Source: Phyllobacterium zundukense
GTDB lineage: Bacteria > Pseudomonadota > Alphaproteobacteria > Rhizobiales > Rhizobiaceae
Assembly (NCBI RefSeq): GCF_002764115.1
Contig: NZ_CP017940.1
Span: 594,501-658,500 of the forward strand
Reading direction: 5' to 3'
Length of the DNA: 64,000 nt
Shown here piece after piece: positions 52,985 to 61,721 of the stretch. The notes under the pieces were generated by a model. It did no database searches. It had not been told where the DNA came from and saw nothing but the letters and a program-made list of their open reading frames with translations. Position numbers and translations under genes: made by a program. Within the stretch, counting starts at the first letter, position 1. Every line of letters starts with the position of its first letter.

Positions 52985-54574
52985 TCAGTGTCCGCCACCG
53001 CCACCGGGAGCTGGCGCACCGGGCTTGCGCATCATGATGGCAAAGATTGCAAGCGAGGCAAACAGCATGGTCAGGATGTAGAAAACATCCATGAACGACA
53101 ACAGGAGCGCCTGCTGGTGGACCATGCCCGAGATCTTGCTGAGCGCGGTCGCCGGTCCGTCAAGGCCCTTCGACGCGAAATTCTGCGCCATGGTGGCCAT
53201 CATGTCCTCCGCTTCCGGATTGCCCCAGTGGACGTTCTCGGAAAGCTGGGCATAGTGGATGGCGCCGCGATCGGTCAGGATCTGGTTGATCACTGCCAGC
53301 CCAACCGCGCCGCCGAGGTTGCGCATCAGGTTGAACAGGCCGGAGGCGTTCTTGAGCCGCGAGGGTGGAAGCGTGCCAAGAGCCAGATTGTTGATCGGCA
53401 CCATGCACAGCATCAGCGAGCAGCCGCGCAGTATCTGCGGGATCAGCAATTCATGGAAATCCCAGTCGGCGGTCAGATGCGTCATGGTCCAGGTGCCGGC
53501 GGCAAAGCCGAGGAAACCGAGCATGATCATGATGCGCGGGTCCATGCGGCCGGAGAGGAAGCCGGCTACCGGTGCTGTCATGAACATGGCAAGGCCGCTA
53601 ACGAAGAGCGCTTCGCCGATCATCAGCGCGTCGTAGCCTCTGATCTGCCCGAGATAGACCGGATAGATATAGGTCAGGCCATAGAGGCCGATGCCGAGAA
53701 CAAAGGAAAAGGCCGAGCCGAAGGCAAAGTTCAGGTTCTTGAATGCAAACAGATCGACAATAGGCTGTTCCGCCGTGAAGGCACGGTAGAAGAATGTGAC
53801 GGCGCCGATGACCATGACGATGCTGCAATAATAAACGGCATGGTCCTGCAACCAGTCATTGCGCGGGCCTTCTTCCAGAACATATTCAAGCGAGCCGAGA
53901 AAGGCTGCCATGGCGGCAAGGCCCCACCAGTCGAACTTGTTGAGCAGCGAGCGGTCGCCCTTGTCGAAATCGATCAGGTTCCAGGCGGCGATCGCTACGG
54001 CAATGCCGGGAATGACATTGACGAGGAAGAGCCAATGCCATGAGAACGCATGACTGAGGTATCCGCCGACGGTTGGTCCGATCGTCGGCGCAAGCGTTGC
54101 GACCAGGCCAATCATCGGCGAGACGATGGAGCGCTTTGACGGCGGAAAGATCGTGAAGGCTGCCGCGAAGACGCTCGGGATCATGCCGCCGCCGATAAAA
54201 CCCTGGATGGCGCGGTAAACGATCATCTGGTCGATGTTCGTTGCCGTGGCACAAAGGACACTGGCGGCAGTGAAGCCCGCGGCGGAGACCGAGAAGAGAA
54301 TGCGTGTCGATACGAGCCGGCCGAGGAACCCCGACAGCGGGATCATAATAACTTCGGCGATCAGATAGGAGGTCTGAACCCAGGAAATCTCATCGGAACT
54401 TGCGCTCAGGCCCGCCTGGATCTCGGCGAGCGACGCCGAGACGATCTGGATATCGAGAATGGCCATGAACATGCCGAACACCATCGCCAGGAAGGCGATG
54501 GCTTTCTTCGGATCGATCCGGTCGTCCGGAACAGCGGGTGCTGCCGGATTTCCAATAGTGGTGGCGTTCGACAT
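52985..54574 (-). CDS. DHA2-family MFS multidrug exporter (EmrB-like)
   Basis: A 529-residue major-facilitator exporter of the 14-helix DHA2 (EmrB/QacA) type. The first helix carries FLAMVFGMFMAILDIQIV, and there is the SSDEISWVQTSYLIAE segment typical of EmrB. It pumps out hydrophobic compounds together with its membrane-fusion partner, whose gene lies 27 bases upstream in the same operon. Control is probably by the divergent TetR regulator. Confidence 0.94.
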   Translation of the reverse strand: MSNATTIGNPAAPAVPDDRIDPKKAIAFLAMVFGMFMAILDIQIVSASLAEIQAGLSASSDEISWVQTSYLIAEVIMIPLSGFLGRLVSTRILFSVSAAGFTAASVLCATATNIDQMIVYRAIQGFIGGGMIPSVFAAAFTIFPPSKRSIVSPMIGLVATLAPTIGPTVGGYLSHAFSWHWLFLVNVIPGIAVAIAAWNLIDFDKGDRSLLNKFDWWGLAAMAAFLGSLEYVLEEGPRNDWLQDHAVYYCSIVMVIGAVTFFYRAFTAEQPIVDLFAFKNLNFAFGSAFSFVLGIGLYGLTYIYPVYLGQIRGYDALMIGEALFVSGLAMFMTAPVAGFLSGRMDPRIMIMLGFLGFAAGTWTMTHLTADWDFHELLIPQILRGCSLMLCMVPINNLALGTLPPSRLKNASGLFNLMRNLGGAVGLAVINQILTDRGAIHYAQLSENVHWGNPEAEDMMATMAQNFASKGLDGPATALSKISGMVHQQALLLSFMDVFYILTMLFASLAIFAIMMRKPGAPAPGGGGGH

Positions 54575-54601
54575 GATCTTCGGCCTGTCTGGAGGTTGGT
54601 G

Positions 54602-55780
54602 CTACTTGGCCGGTGTCGTGCGTGTGTCGACGTCGACAACAACGCTCAGGCCAGCCTGCAGTTTGCCGCTTGCCAGAACGTCGGCAGGCAGGGCAATACG
54701 AACCGGCACGCGCTGAACGACCTTGGTGAAGTTGCCCGTGGCGTTTTCCGGCGGAAGGAGCGAGAAGACCGCACCGGAAGCGGGGGCTACCGATGCAACC
54801 GTGCCTTCAAACGTATCGCCGGACAGCGCATCAACGCGAACCCCAACCTTCTGGCCGACAACGATGTCACGCAGCTGGGTTTCCTTGTAATTCGCGTCGA
54901 TATAGAGCGCGTTGACAGGAACAAGGGCGGCGAGGCGCTGGCCTGGGCTGACGAGATCGCCCGTCTTCGCCGCAAGATTGCCGATTACGCCATCGACTGG
55001 AGCGCGGATCACAGTGAAACCGAGATCTCGGGCGGCCTTGTCCTTGGCAAGCTGCAGCGACCTGACGGTGCCTTCGGCTTCCTTGTACTGCGCTTCGAGC
55101 ACGCCGACATTGGCAACCGCAGTGGCAATCTGTGCATCTGCGGATGCGATATTGGCCTTTGCCTGGTCTAGGGCCGAAGTCGCATCGTCAAGCTGTGATT
55201 GCGAGGCAAAACGCGTGGCATGCAGCTGGTTGGCGCGCACGGATGCAGCCTGTGCATTGGTCAGAACGGCCTGCGCGGCGAGCTTGCCGGCCTGCGCCTG
55301 CTGCAGCGAAGCCTTGGCAGCTTCGGTCTGGGCATTGATGCGGTCGAGCGACAGCTTCTGGGTGGCGATCTGCGCCTCGGCCTGTTCTTCTGCGATCGTG
55401 TAGTCGCCATTGTCGAGCGTGATCAGGGGATCACCGGCTTTCACTTGCTGATTGGCGACGACATTGATCTTGTCAATATAACCGGTGACTTTCGGTGCAA
55501 TCGCCGTGATATCGCCCTGGATATAGGCGTCGTCGGTCGAAACCATGAAGCGGCCGGTTGTCCACCATTCGTGGCCGTACCAGGCGCCTGCGCCAACCGC
55601 TGCTATAATCAAAACAGGCAGCACGAAGCGCTTTGCCGAGCGCTTGGGCGGAGCGGGTGTCTTGATTGTAACATCGGGTTGCGGAGCTTCGATCTTTGTT
55701 GGTGCTTCAGCTTTTGAAGCAGGAGCCGGGGCTGGAAACTGACGAATCTCAGCTTCATTCGTTGCTTTCGACACGGACAT
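54602..55780 (-). CDS. HlyD/EmrA-type membrane-fusion protein
   Basis: A 392-residue periplasmic adaptor. It has an N-terminal cytoplasmic stretch rich in Pro/Ala, one membrane helix (about residues 50-70, FVLPVLIIAAVGAGAW), a biotinyl-lipoyl segment split by a long alpha-helical hairpin (about 120-240), and a beta-barrel domain. It bridges the inner-membrane exporter to the outer membrane. First gene of the emrAB-like pair. Confidence 0.92.
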   Translation of the reverse strand: MSVSKATNEAEIRQFPAPAPASKAEAPTKIEAPQPDVTIKTPAPPKRSAKRFVLPVLIIAAVGAGAWYGHEWWTTGRFMVSTDDAYIQGDITAIAPKVTGYIDKINVVANQQVKAGDPLITLDNGDYTIAEEQAEAQIATQKLSLDRINAQTEAAKASLQQAQAGKLAAQAVLTNAQAASVRANQLHATRFASQSQLDDATSALDQAKANIASADAQIATAVANVGVLEAQYKEAEGTVRSLQLAKDKAARDLGFTVIRAPVDGVIGNLAAKTGDLVSPGQRLAALVPVNALYIDANYKETQLRDIVVGQKVGVRVDALSGDTFEGTVASVAPASGAVFSLLPPENATGNFTKVVQRVPVRIALPADVLASGKLQAGLSVVVDVDTRTTPAK

Positions 55781-55919
55781 TTGATGGCTCTTTCTAGTGA
55801 CATTCAGCGCATAACCCCAAAAATCCCTTCGATTTTTGGCAAGGATTATGCGCCACTCAACTTGTTACACGTCCTCGTGCGTCCCAAACGACGCACGGCG
55901 CAGTAAGGGAAAAGTGATT

Positions 55920-55933
55920 GAACCAATCGGTTC
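55920..55933. promoter_or_regulatory. TetR operator candidate 1
   Basis: GAACCAATCGGTTC, arms GAACC/GGTTC, in the divergent region between the emrA-like and TetR genes. Its reverse complement occurs at 55977-55990. Confidence 0.75.
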
Positions 55934-55976
55934 GATCGTTGACTTAGCGCAATCGGGGGCGCATATCAAGGGGATC

Positions 55977-55990
55977 GAACCGATTGGTTC
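55977..55990. promoter_or_regulatory. TetR operator candidate 2
   Basis: GAACCGATTGGTTC, the exact reverse complement of the first site, 36 bases before the TetR start codon. The two sites bracket the likely promoters of both transcription units. Confidence 0.75.
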
Positions 55991-56025
55991 GAAAAAGAAT
56001 CGAAAAATGAGGAAACTGCGTTAAA

Positions 56026-56718
56026 ATGTCATCTACTAAGTCATCCGTTGTGTCATCGACGACAGCATCAGATGCGGATTTCATGGAGGCTGAACGCCCG
56101 AGCCGCCTGGGAGCGGGTCAGGATCCGGCCAAGCGTCAGCAGATACTCGAGGGTGCCAATCGCGTTTTTTCGCAGATGGGATTCGATGCTGCGAGCATGA
56201 ACGACATAACGCGTGAAGCGGGCGTATCCAAAGGCACGATCTACGTTTACTTCGATAGCAAGGAAGAGCTCTTCATGGAGCTCTGCAACCATTACCGCGA
56301 GATATTGTTCGCCGATATCTACCACTCACTCGAAAGCGATGGCGATATCCGCGACGCGCTGATCGAGTTTGGCACCGCCCTGGCGACTGTGGTTACATCC
56401 GACGTTGTCATTCGCGCGCAGCGCGTGGTGATCGGCGTTGCGGAGCGCATGCCGTCGATGAGCCGCGATTTCTATGAAAGAGGCCCAAAGCGCGGGCAGG
56501 CCTTGATGCGGGCGCTTCTGGAGAAGCATGTCGCTGCAGGCAGGCTGGATATCGCTGACACGGAGCTTGCCACCTATCAGTTGGCCGACCTTTTCATGTC
56601 CGGCATGTTCAAGAAGCGCTTGTTCGGATGCATGGACCGTGCCCCCTCGCAAGAACTGATCCGTAAGACGGTGACGTCCGGTGTTGATCTTTTCCTGAAG
56701 GCATATCGACGACCTTGA
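56026..56718 (+). CDS. TetR-family regulator of the efflux pair
   Basis: A 230-residue TetR regulator with a Ser/Thr-rich N-terminal extension of about 30 residues. The helix-turn-helix is at about residues 40-90 (ILEGANRVFSQMGFDAASMNDITREAGVSKGTIYVYF region), and the C-terminal ligand domain is of the TetR_C_7/AefR group. It is divergent from the emrAB-like operon, with two identical palindromic sites between them. It probably represses both units until a drug binds. A GAGGA motif precedes the ATG. Confidence 0.92.
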   Translation: MSSTKSSVVSSTTASDADFMEAERPSRLGAGQDPAKRQQILEGANRVFSQMGFDAASMNDITREAGVSKGTIYVYFDSKEELFMELCNHYREILFADIYHSLESDGDIRDALIEFGTALATVVTSDVVIRAQRVVIGVAERMPSMSRDFYERGPKRGQALMRALLEKHVAAGRLDIADTELATYQLADLFMSGMFKKRLFGCMDRAPSQELIRKTVTSGVDLFLKAYRRP

Positions 56719-56755
56719 TTCACCTTGATGGTCGCCCGAGCTGTCTACGAGCGAC

Positions 56756-57160
56756 TCAGGCTGTTCCGCAGTTGGCGCAAACGCCGCGAATCTCGATGGT
56801 TGTCTTCGATTGCTTGAACCCGTTGCTGGTGGTCCATTCGCGGACACGCCCGGTGATGACATCGTCCGAGAATTCCGAGACCTGACCGCATTTTTCACAA
56901 ATGGCAAAGGCAATCATGCCATGGCTGTGGCTATGGCTGTGCGGATGAGAGCAGGCGACGAAAGCATTGATGCTTTCGAGCCGGTGAATCATGCCGTAGT
57001 CGAGCAATTTGTCGAGGGCGCGGTACACCTGCAGCGGGGCACGAAAGCCATCGCCGCGTAGCTGGTCGAGGATCGTATAGGCGCTGAGCGGCCCATCGGC
57101 GCGGGCCAATGCGTTGAAAACCAGCGATTGGTTTTTTGTCAGCTCCTGCGTCGATGTCAT
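56756..57160 (-). CDS. zur: Zinc uptake regulator, Fur family
   Basis: A 134-residue Fur-family repressor. The winged-helix part is residues 1-80 (ARADGPLSAYTILDQL and APLQVYRALDKLLDYGM). The metal-binding part has CSHPHSHSHSHG, CEKCG and CANCG, the two CxxC pairs of the structural zinc site. It is divergent from znuCBA, with a Zur box between, so Zur is the natural assignment. I prefer Met at 57160, which gives normal Fur length; the frame extends to 57256. AAGGAG lies 11 bases upstream. Confidence 0.92.
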   Translation of the reverse strand: MTSTQELTKNQSLVFNALARADGPLSAYTILDQLRGDGFRAPLQVYRALDKLLDYGMIHRLESINAFVACSHPHSHSHSHGMIAFAICEKCGQVSEFSDDVITGRVREWTTSNGFKQSKTTIEIRGVCANCGTA

Positions 57161-57266
57161 TGCCGTATGCGCTCCTTGGTGATGGACAAGAGATAGGAAA
57201 GATTTGTCTTTCCCGCCAGTGGATAGATTAATTTTCGCCGTTCTCAAATTTGCCATTGTTGACTAA

Positions 57267-57281
57267 TGTAATAACATCACA
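57267..57281. promoter_or_regulatory. Zur box between zur and znuCBA
   Basis: TGTAATAACATCACA, an inverted repeat with one imperfect position. It matches the 60246-60260 site in the opposite orientation with one difference. It sits 77 bases before znuC and suits control of both directions. Confidence 0.8.
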
Positions 57282-57357
57282 TATCGAAATGGCAAGCTGC
57301 GCCACAGGCCAACGGCGTGTCGCCTGCCCTGAAGTATCGCAGAATGCGGATATTTGA

Positions 57358-58230
57358 ATGACCGAACCATGCCTGACTTTTCGCGATCTGACGCTGGGCT
57401 ATCATCGCCACCCGGCCGTTCATCATTTGAGCGGGAGCATCCGGCGCGGATCGCTGACAGCCGTCGTTGGCTCCAACGGTTCGGGCAAGTCGACCTTGAT
57501 GAAGGGTATCGTTGGCGTTCTGAAGCCGATGTCGGGCTCCTGCATCGTCGAGAAAGACGTGCGCATCGCCTATCTGCCGCAGCAGTCGGAGCTTGACCGG
57601 TCGTTTCCGGCGCGCGTCGTCGATCTCGTCTCGCTTGGCCTTTGGCCGAAGCGCGGATTGCTTGGCCGCTTCACATCCGATGACCGGGAAAAAGTATCGA
57701 AAGCGCTGATGAGCGTCGGTCTCGCCGGCTTCGAAAAGCGCCCGATCGACACTTTGTCCGGCGGGCAATTGCAGCGCGCCCTGTTTGCGAGGGTGCTGGT
57801 GCAAGATGCCGATCTCATTCTGCTCGACGAACCATTCAACGCGATCGATGCCAAGACGGTCAGCGACCTGATCGAGTTGATCAAGCGCTGGCACGGCGAA
57901 AAGCGCACGATCATGGTGGTCGTGCACGATCTTGATCTTGTACGCGAACATTTTCCCGAAACGCTGCTCCTGGCGCGCAAGCCGATTGCCTGGGGTGCTT
58001 CGCGCGAAACCCTGGCGCCGGAAAATCTGCTGCATGCCCGGCAATTCCATGAAGCGTGGGAAGAAGGTGCGCCGTGGTGCGAGGACGATGCGGCGCATGC
58101 GGCACTGCACGATCACGGCCACGATCATGCGCATTCCCATGGCCACCAGCATCACGATCATGATCACCATCACGGCGACGATCATGATCACACCGGTCCC
58201 CAAAACGGCTTGAAGCAGGGGGCGGCCTGA
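57358..58230 (+). CDS. znuC: Zinc ABC importer ATPase with His-rich tail
   Basis: A 290-residue ABC ATPase with Walker A GSNGSGKSTLMKG near residue 38, signature LSGGQLQRALFARVL and Walker B LILLDEPFNAID. The last ~35 residues are His/Asp-rich, mostly HDH/HSH repeats, an extension that could hold zinc at the importer. It is followed four bases later by znuB. Confidence 0.94.
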   Translation: MTEPCLTFRDLTLGYHRHPAVHHLSGSIRRGSLTAVVGSNGSGKSTLMKGIVGVLKPMSGSCIVEKDVRIAYLPQQSELDRSFPARVVDLVSLGLWPKRGLLGRFTSDDREKVSKALMSVGLAGFEKRPIDTLSGGQLQRALFARVLVQDADLILLDEPFNAIDAKTVSDLIELIKRWHGEKRTIMVVVHDLDLVREHFPETLLLARKPIAWGASRETLAPENLLHARQFHEAWEEGAPWCEDDAAHAALHDHGHDHAHSHGHQHHDHDHHHGDDHDHTGPQNGLKQGAA

Positions 58231-58233
58231 TCC

Positions 58234-59100
58234 ATGTATGATTATCTGATCGCGCCTTTTGTCGACTATAGTTTCATGCAGCGCGCGCTTATCGGTTCGC
58301 TGGCGCTTGCGCTTGGCTCCTGCCCGGTTGGCGTTTTCCTGATGCTGCGGCGCATGAGCCTGGCCGGGGACGCCATGGCCCATGCGATCCTGCCAGGTGC
58401 TGCCGTTGGGTTCCTGCTCTATGGTCTGCAGATCGTGCCGATGACCATTGGCGGTCTGGTCGCGGGTGTCATCGTGGCGCTCGGCGCGGGTGCGGTATCG
58501 CGCTTCACCATCCAGAAGGAAGACGCCTCAATGGCGGCGTTCTATCTGATATCACTGGCGCTCGGCGTCCTTATCGTGTCGCTGCGCGGGTCGAATGTCG
58601 ATCTGATGCATGTGCTTTTCGGGACGGTTCTTGCGCTTAACAATGAAGCGCTGAGCCTGATCGGCATGATCTCCGCAATCAGTGTCGTGACGCTGGCGAT
58701 CTTCTGGCGCGGGCTCGTTGCGGAATGTCTTGACCCGCTGTTCCTGCGCTCGGTGAGCCGGATCGGGACGCCCGTCCATTTCATCTTTCTGGCGCTGGTG
58801 GTCATCAATCTCGTTGGCGGTTTTCAGGCGCTGGGCACCCTGCTTGCGGTCGGGTTGATGATGCTGCCGGCAGCTGCCGCGCGTTTCTGGACATCGCGGG
58901 TGGGCCCCATGTGCGCGCTGGCCATTATCATCGGTTGCGTCTCCTGCACGGTGGGCTTGCTGGTCTCCTATCATTTCGCCGTACCATCCGGGCCTGCGAT
59001 CATCCTCTCCGCGGGCGCAATTTACCTCGGTTCAATCCTCGTCGGCTCACGCGGTATTCTCAATACCCGCTTGCGCCCGCATCGCCACAGAACAGCTTAG
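58234..59100 (+). CDS. znuB: Zinc ABC importer permease
   Basis: A 288-residue ABC-3 family permease with about eight membrane helices. FMLRRMSLAGDAMAHAILPG (as VFLMLRRMSLAGDAMAHA) is the family signature. It lies between znuC (four-base gap) and znuA. The C terminus is basic. Transports zinc across the inner membrane. Confidence 0.94.
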   Translation: MYDYLIAPFVDYSFMQRALIGSLALALGSCPVGVFLMLRRMSLAGDAMAHAILPGAAVGFLLYGLQIVPMTIGGLVAGVIVALGAGAVSRFTIQKEDASMAAFYLISLALGVLIVSLRGSNVDLMHVLFGTVLALNNEALSLIGMISAISVVTLAIFWRGLVAECLDPLFLRSVSRIGTPVHFIFLALVVINLVGGFQALGTLLAVGLMMLPAAAARFWTSRVGPMCALAIIIGCVSCTVGLLVSYHFAVPSGPAIILSAGAIYLGSILVGSRGILNTRLRPHRHRTA

Positions 59101-59253
59101 GATTTAAACCATGACGGCCTGCAAATGGCACTTTTCTCCGCTTCCGGTGCTCATGGACCCAAAAGTCCACGGCGCTCCGGGTCTCGAAAAGCACCATTTT
59201 CGGCTCGTCCTGATTTAAATCCGGACATATCCTCTAAACTAAAGGAAAAGACC

Positions 59254-60189
59254 ATGATCAAGGCTCTTAAACTCGCCACGGCATTGAATGTTATACTATT
59301 ACTTGGTGCCGGATTTTCTGCGGCCTCGGCGGAAGGTCTGAAAGTCGTATCGAGCTTCACCGTCATTTCGGACTTTGCCAAAAACGTCGGCGGCGACAAG
59401 ATTTCGCTGACAACGCTGGTTGGTCCGAATGGAGATGCGCACGTTTATGAGCCGAAACCTGCCGATGCCGCGGCGGTTGCTGTAGCCGATGTGGTCCTGG
59501 TCAATGGGCTGCACTTCGAGGGCTTCCTGCCAAGGCTTGTCGAGGCTAGCGCCACCAAGGCTCCCATCGTCGAGCTGTCCAAGGGTGTCGAGCCGATCAA
59601 GAGTGCCGAAGAGGATCATGACCATGGAGCCGCAGGGGCGGAAAAGGAAGAACATGGCGCCTATGATCCGCACGCCTTCCAGTCGATCCACAATGCGAAA
59701 ATCTACGTCAGGAATATCGTCGATGCGTTCTGCACGGCGGATGTGGCAAATTGCGATACCTACAAGACGAACGGAGCTGCCTACACAGCGAAGCTTGATG
59801 CGACGGAGGCCGAGGTGAAGGCAGCTATCGCTTCGATCCCCGAATCAAAGCGCCTGATCATTACGTCGCATGATGCCTTCGGCTATTTCCAGCATGAATA
59901 CGGCCTGAAGTTTCTTGCCCCCGAAGGTATCTCGACCGATTCCGAAGCGTCGGCCGCCGATATCGTTGCTCTGATCAAGCAGATCAAGGAAGACAAGGCT
60001 TCGGCGATCTTTGTCGAAAACATCACCAACCCGCGCCTGATCGAACAGATTGCCAGCGAGACGAAGCTGAATGTTGGCGGCACGCTGTTCTCCGATGCTC
60101 TTTCAACGCCGGAAGAGGGCGCCAGCACCTATATCGACATGATGCATCACAATATCGATACGTTCAAAAAAGCCATTCTCGGCGGCTGA
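59254..60189 (+). CDS. znuA: Zinc ABC importer periplasmic binding protein
   Basis: A 311-residue cluster A-I binding protein with a signal peptide (about residues 1-24). Metal ligands are expected in the histidines of NGDAHVYEP, the His-rich loop EEDHDHGAAGAEKEEHG, YDPHAFQS and SHDAFGYFQHEYG. It delivers zinc to ZnuBC. The ATG at 59254 with AAAGGA upstream is chosen; the longer frame from 59125 is non-conserved DNA between znuB and znuA (about 150 bases with no feature). A terminator follows. Confidence 0.95.
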   Translation: MIKALKLATALNVILLLGAGFSAASAEGLKVVSSFTVISDFAKNVGGDKISLTTLVGPNGDAHVYEPKPADAAAVAVADVVLVNGLHFEGFLPRLVEASATKAPIVELSKGVEPIKSAEEDHDHGAAGAEKEEHGAYDPHAFQSIHNAKIYVRNIVDAFCTADVANCDTYKTNGAAYTAKLDATEAEVKAAIASIPESKRLIITSHDAFGYFQHEYGLKFLAPEGISTDSEASAADIVALIKQIKEDKASAIFVENITNPRLIEQIASETKLNVGGTLFSDALSTPEEGASTYIDMMHHNIDTFKKAILGG

Positions 60190-60205
60190 TCGCATAGGAT
60201 TTCAG

Positions 60206-60234
60206 AAAAGCGGAGCGATGACTCCGCTTTTTTC
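60206..60234 (+). terminator. Intrinsic terminator after znuA
   Basis: AAAAGCGGAG pairs with CTCCGCTTTT around a six-base loop and runs into TTT. It ends the znuCBA unit just before the next Zur box. Confidence 0.9.
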
Positions 60235-60245
60235 ACCCGCCAAAG

Positions 60246-60260
60246 TGTAATGTTATTACA
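60246..60260. promoter_or_regulatory. Zur box upstream of the COG0523 GTPase gene
   Basis: TGTAATGTTATTACA, with perfect TGTAAT/ATTACA arms, 17 bases before the ATG. This position would overlap the promoter, so zinc-replete repression is predicted. Confidence 0.85.
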
Positions 60261-60277
60261 TATGAAAGCTACTCATC

Positions 60278-61498
60278 ATGCAAAACAAAGCCATAGCCAG
60301 TCGCCTGCCGGTCACCGTTCTTTCTGGCTTTCTGGGAGCGGGCAAGACCACGCTTCTCAATCATATTCTCAATAATCGCGAAGGCCGCCGCGTTGCTGTC
60401 ATCGTCAACGACATGAGCGAGGTCAATATCGACGCGGCGCTCATCCGGGACGGCGGCGCCAATCTCTCGCGCACCGACGAACAGCTCGTGGAAATGACCA
60501 ATGGCTGTATTTGCTGCACATTGCGCGACGATCTCCTGAAAGAGGTTCGTTCGCTGGCGGAGCAGGGAAGGTTCGATCATCTGCTGATTGAATCGACAGG
60601 CATTTCCGAGCCCTTGCCGGTCGCTTCCACCTTCGATTTTCGTGACGAGAATGGCCGCAGCCTATCCGATGTATCGCGGCTCGACACGATGGTGACAGTC
60701 GTCGATGCGGCCAACCTCCTGAACGATTACGCGTCGAGCGATTTCCTCAAGGATCGAGGCGAGTCGCTGGGTGATGCGGATGATCGCACGCTCGTCGATC
60801 TTCTGGTCGATCAGATTGAGTTCGCGAATGTGATCGTCCTCAACAAGATATCCGCAGCATCGCTTTATGATCGGGATCTGGCGCGCAAGATCATCCGCGC
60901 GCTCAATCCCGATGCGAAGGTGATCGAAACAGACTTCGCCAAGGTTGCACTGGAGGAGGTTCTGGATACCGGCCTGTTCGATTTCGACAAGGCGCAGGAA
61001 CATCCCCTTTGGTACAAGGAGCTGAACGGCTTTGCCGATCATGTGCCGGAGACCGAAGAATACGGGGTGCGTTCCTTCGTCTATCGCGAGCGGCGGCCAT
61101 TCGACCCGCGGAAGTTCCAGGACTTTATCAATAGCAACTGGACTGGTGTAGTGCGCGCCAAGGGGTTTTTCTGGCTGGCGACGCGGCCGGACCATGTGGG
61201 CGAGCTCAGCCAGGCCGGAGCTTTGGTCAGGACCGAAAAGCGCGGCCTCTGGTGGGCGTCAATTTCGAAAAGCCGCTGGCCCGACCATGCGGAATGGCGC
61301 GAAGCGATGCAGCCCTATCTCGATCCGGTCTGGGGCGACCGGCGACAGGAGCTTGTCTTCATTGGTGTCGATCCGATGAACGAAGCTGAACTCAGGGCTG
61401 AACTTGATGCGTGTCTGGTGGATGCCAAGGAATTCACGCCGCACAAATGGGAGGCACTGCTGGATCCATTCCCGAGCTGGGCGCGGCAGGCGGCTTGA
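60278..61498 (+). CDS. COG0523 (CobW/ZigA-like) zinc-associated GTPase
   Basis: A 406-residue G3E GTPase with the P-loop [13 protein letters not shown] (residues 17-29), the metal motif GCICC (Cys77, 79, 80), an [11 protein letters not shown] segment and the NKISAAS base-recognition motif. A C-terminal CobW domain carries [14 protein letters not shown]. Zur-controlled members act as zinc metallochaperones under starvation. The Zur box 17 bases upstream and the znuCBA neighbours point to that group. Possible His-rich loops are absent, so it does not look like a zinc store. Confidence 0.93.
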   Translation: MQNKAIASRLPVTVLSGFLGAGKTTLLNHILNNREGRRVAVIVNDMSEVNIDAALIRDGGANLSRTDEQLVEMTNGCICCTLRDDLLKEVRSLAEQGRFDHLLIESTGISEPLPVASTFDFRDENGRSLSDVSRLDTMVTVVDAANLLNDYASSDFLKDRGESLGDADDRTLVDLLVDQIEFANVIVLNKISAASLYDRDLARKIIRALNPDAKVIETDFAKVALEEVLDTGLFDFDKAQEHPLWYKELNGFADHVPETEEYGVRSFVYRERRPFDPRKFQDFINSNWTGVVRAKGFFWLATRPDHVGELSQAGALVRTEKRGLWWASISKSRWPDHAEWREAMQPYLDPVWGDRRQELVFIGVDPMNEAELRAELDACLVDAKEFTPHKWEALLDPFPSWARQAA

Positions 61499-61537
61499 GG
61501 GGGCAATTCCATAATGGGCTGACGCAGAAGTCGACGT

Positions 61538-61712
61538 TCTCTCCCCTTGTGGGAGAGAACAGATTTTCTTGGATTTGGCCTCCTTGCCAAATCCTTAGAA
61601 AATCCAAGAGAGGGGATTTGGAACGAGTTGCATATCCCCTCTCTTGCGATTTCTAGCACTTAGCTGACGCTAAGATGCTGAAATCGCTTTCTCCCCCACA
61701 AGGGGGGAGATA
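61538..61712. repeat. Dispersed ~175-bp structured intergenic repeat, copy 2
   Basis: Second copy of the element at 6119-6294. Its stems are GGATTTGGC/GCCAAATCC (61571-61579 with 61586-61594) and CAAGAGAGGGGAT with its complement (61605-61617 with 61634-61646). The first stem differs from copy 1 by an A-T to G-C compensatory change, which keeps pairing. Confidence 0.85.
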
Positions 61713-61721
61713 AGCTGCCGC

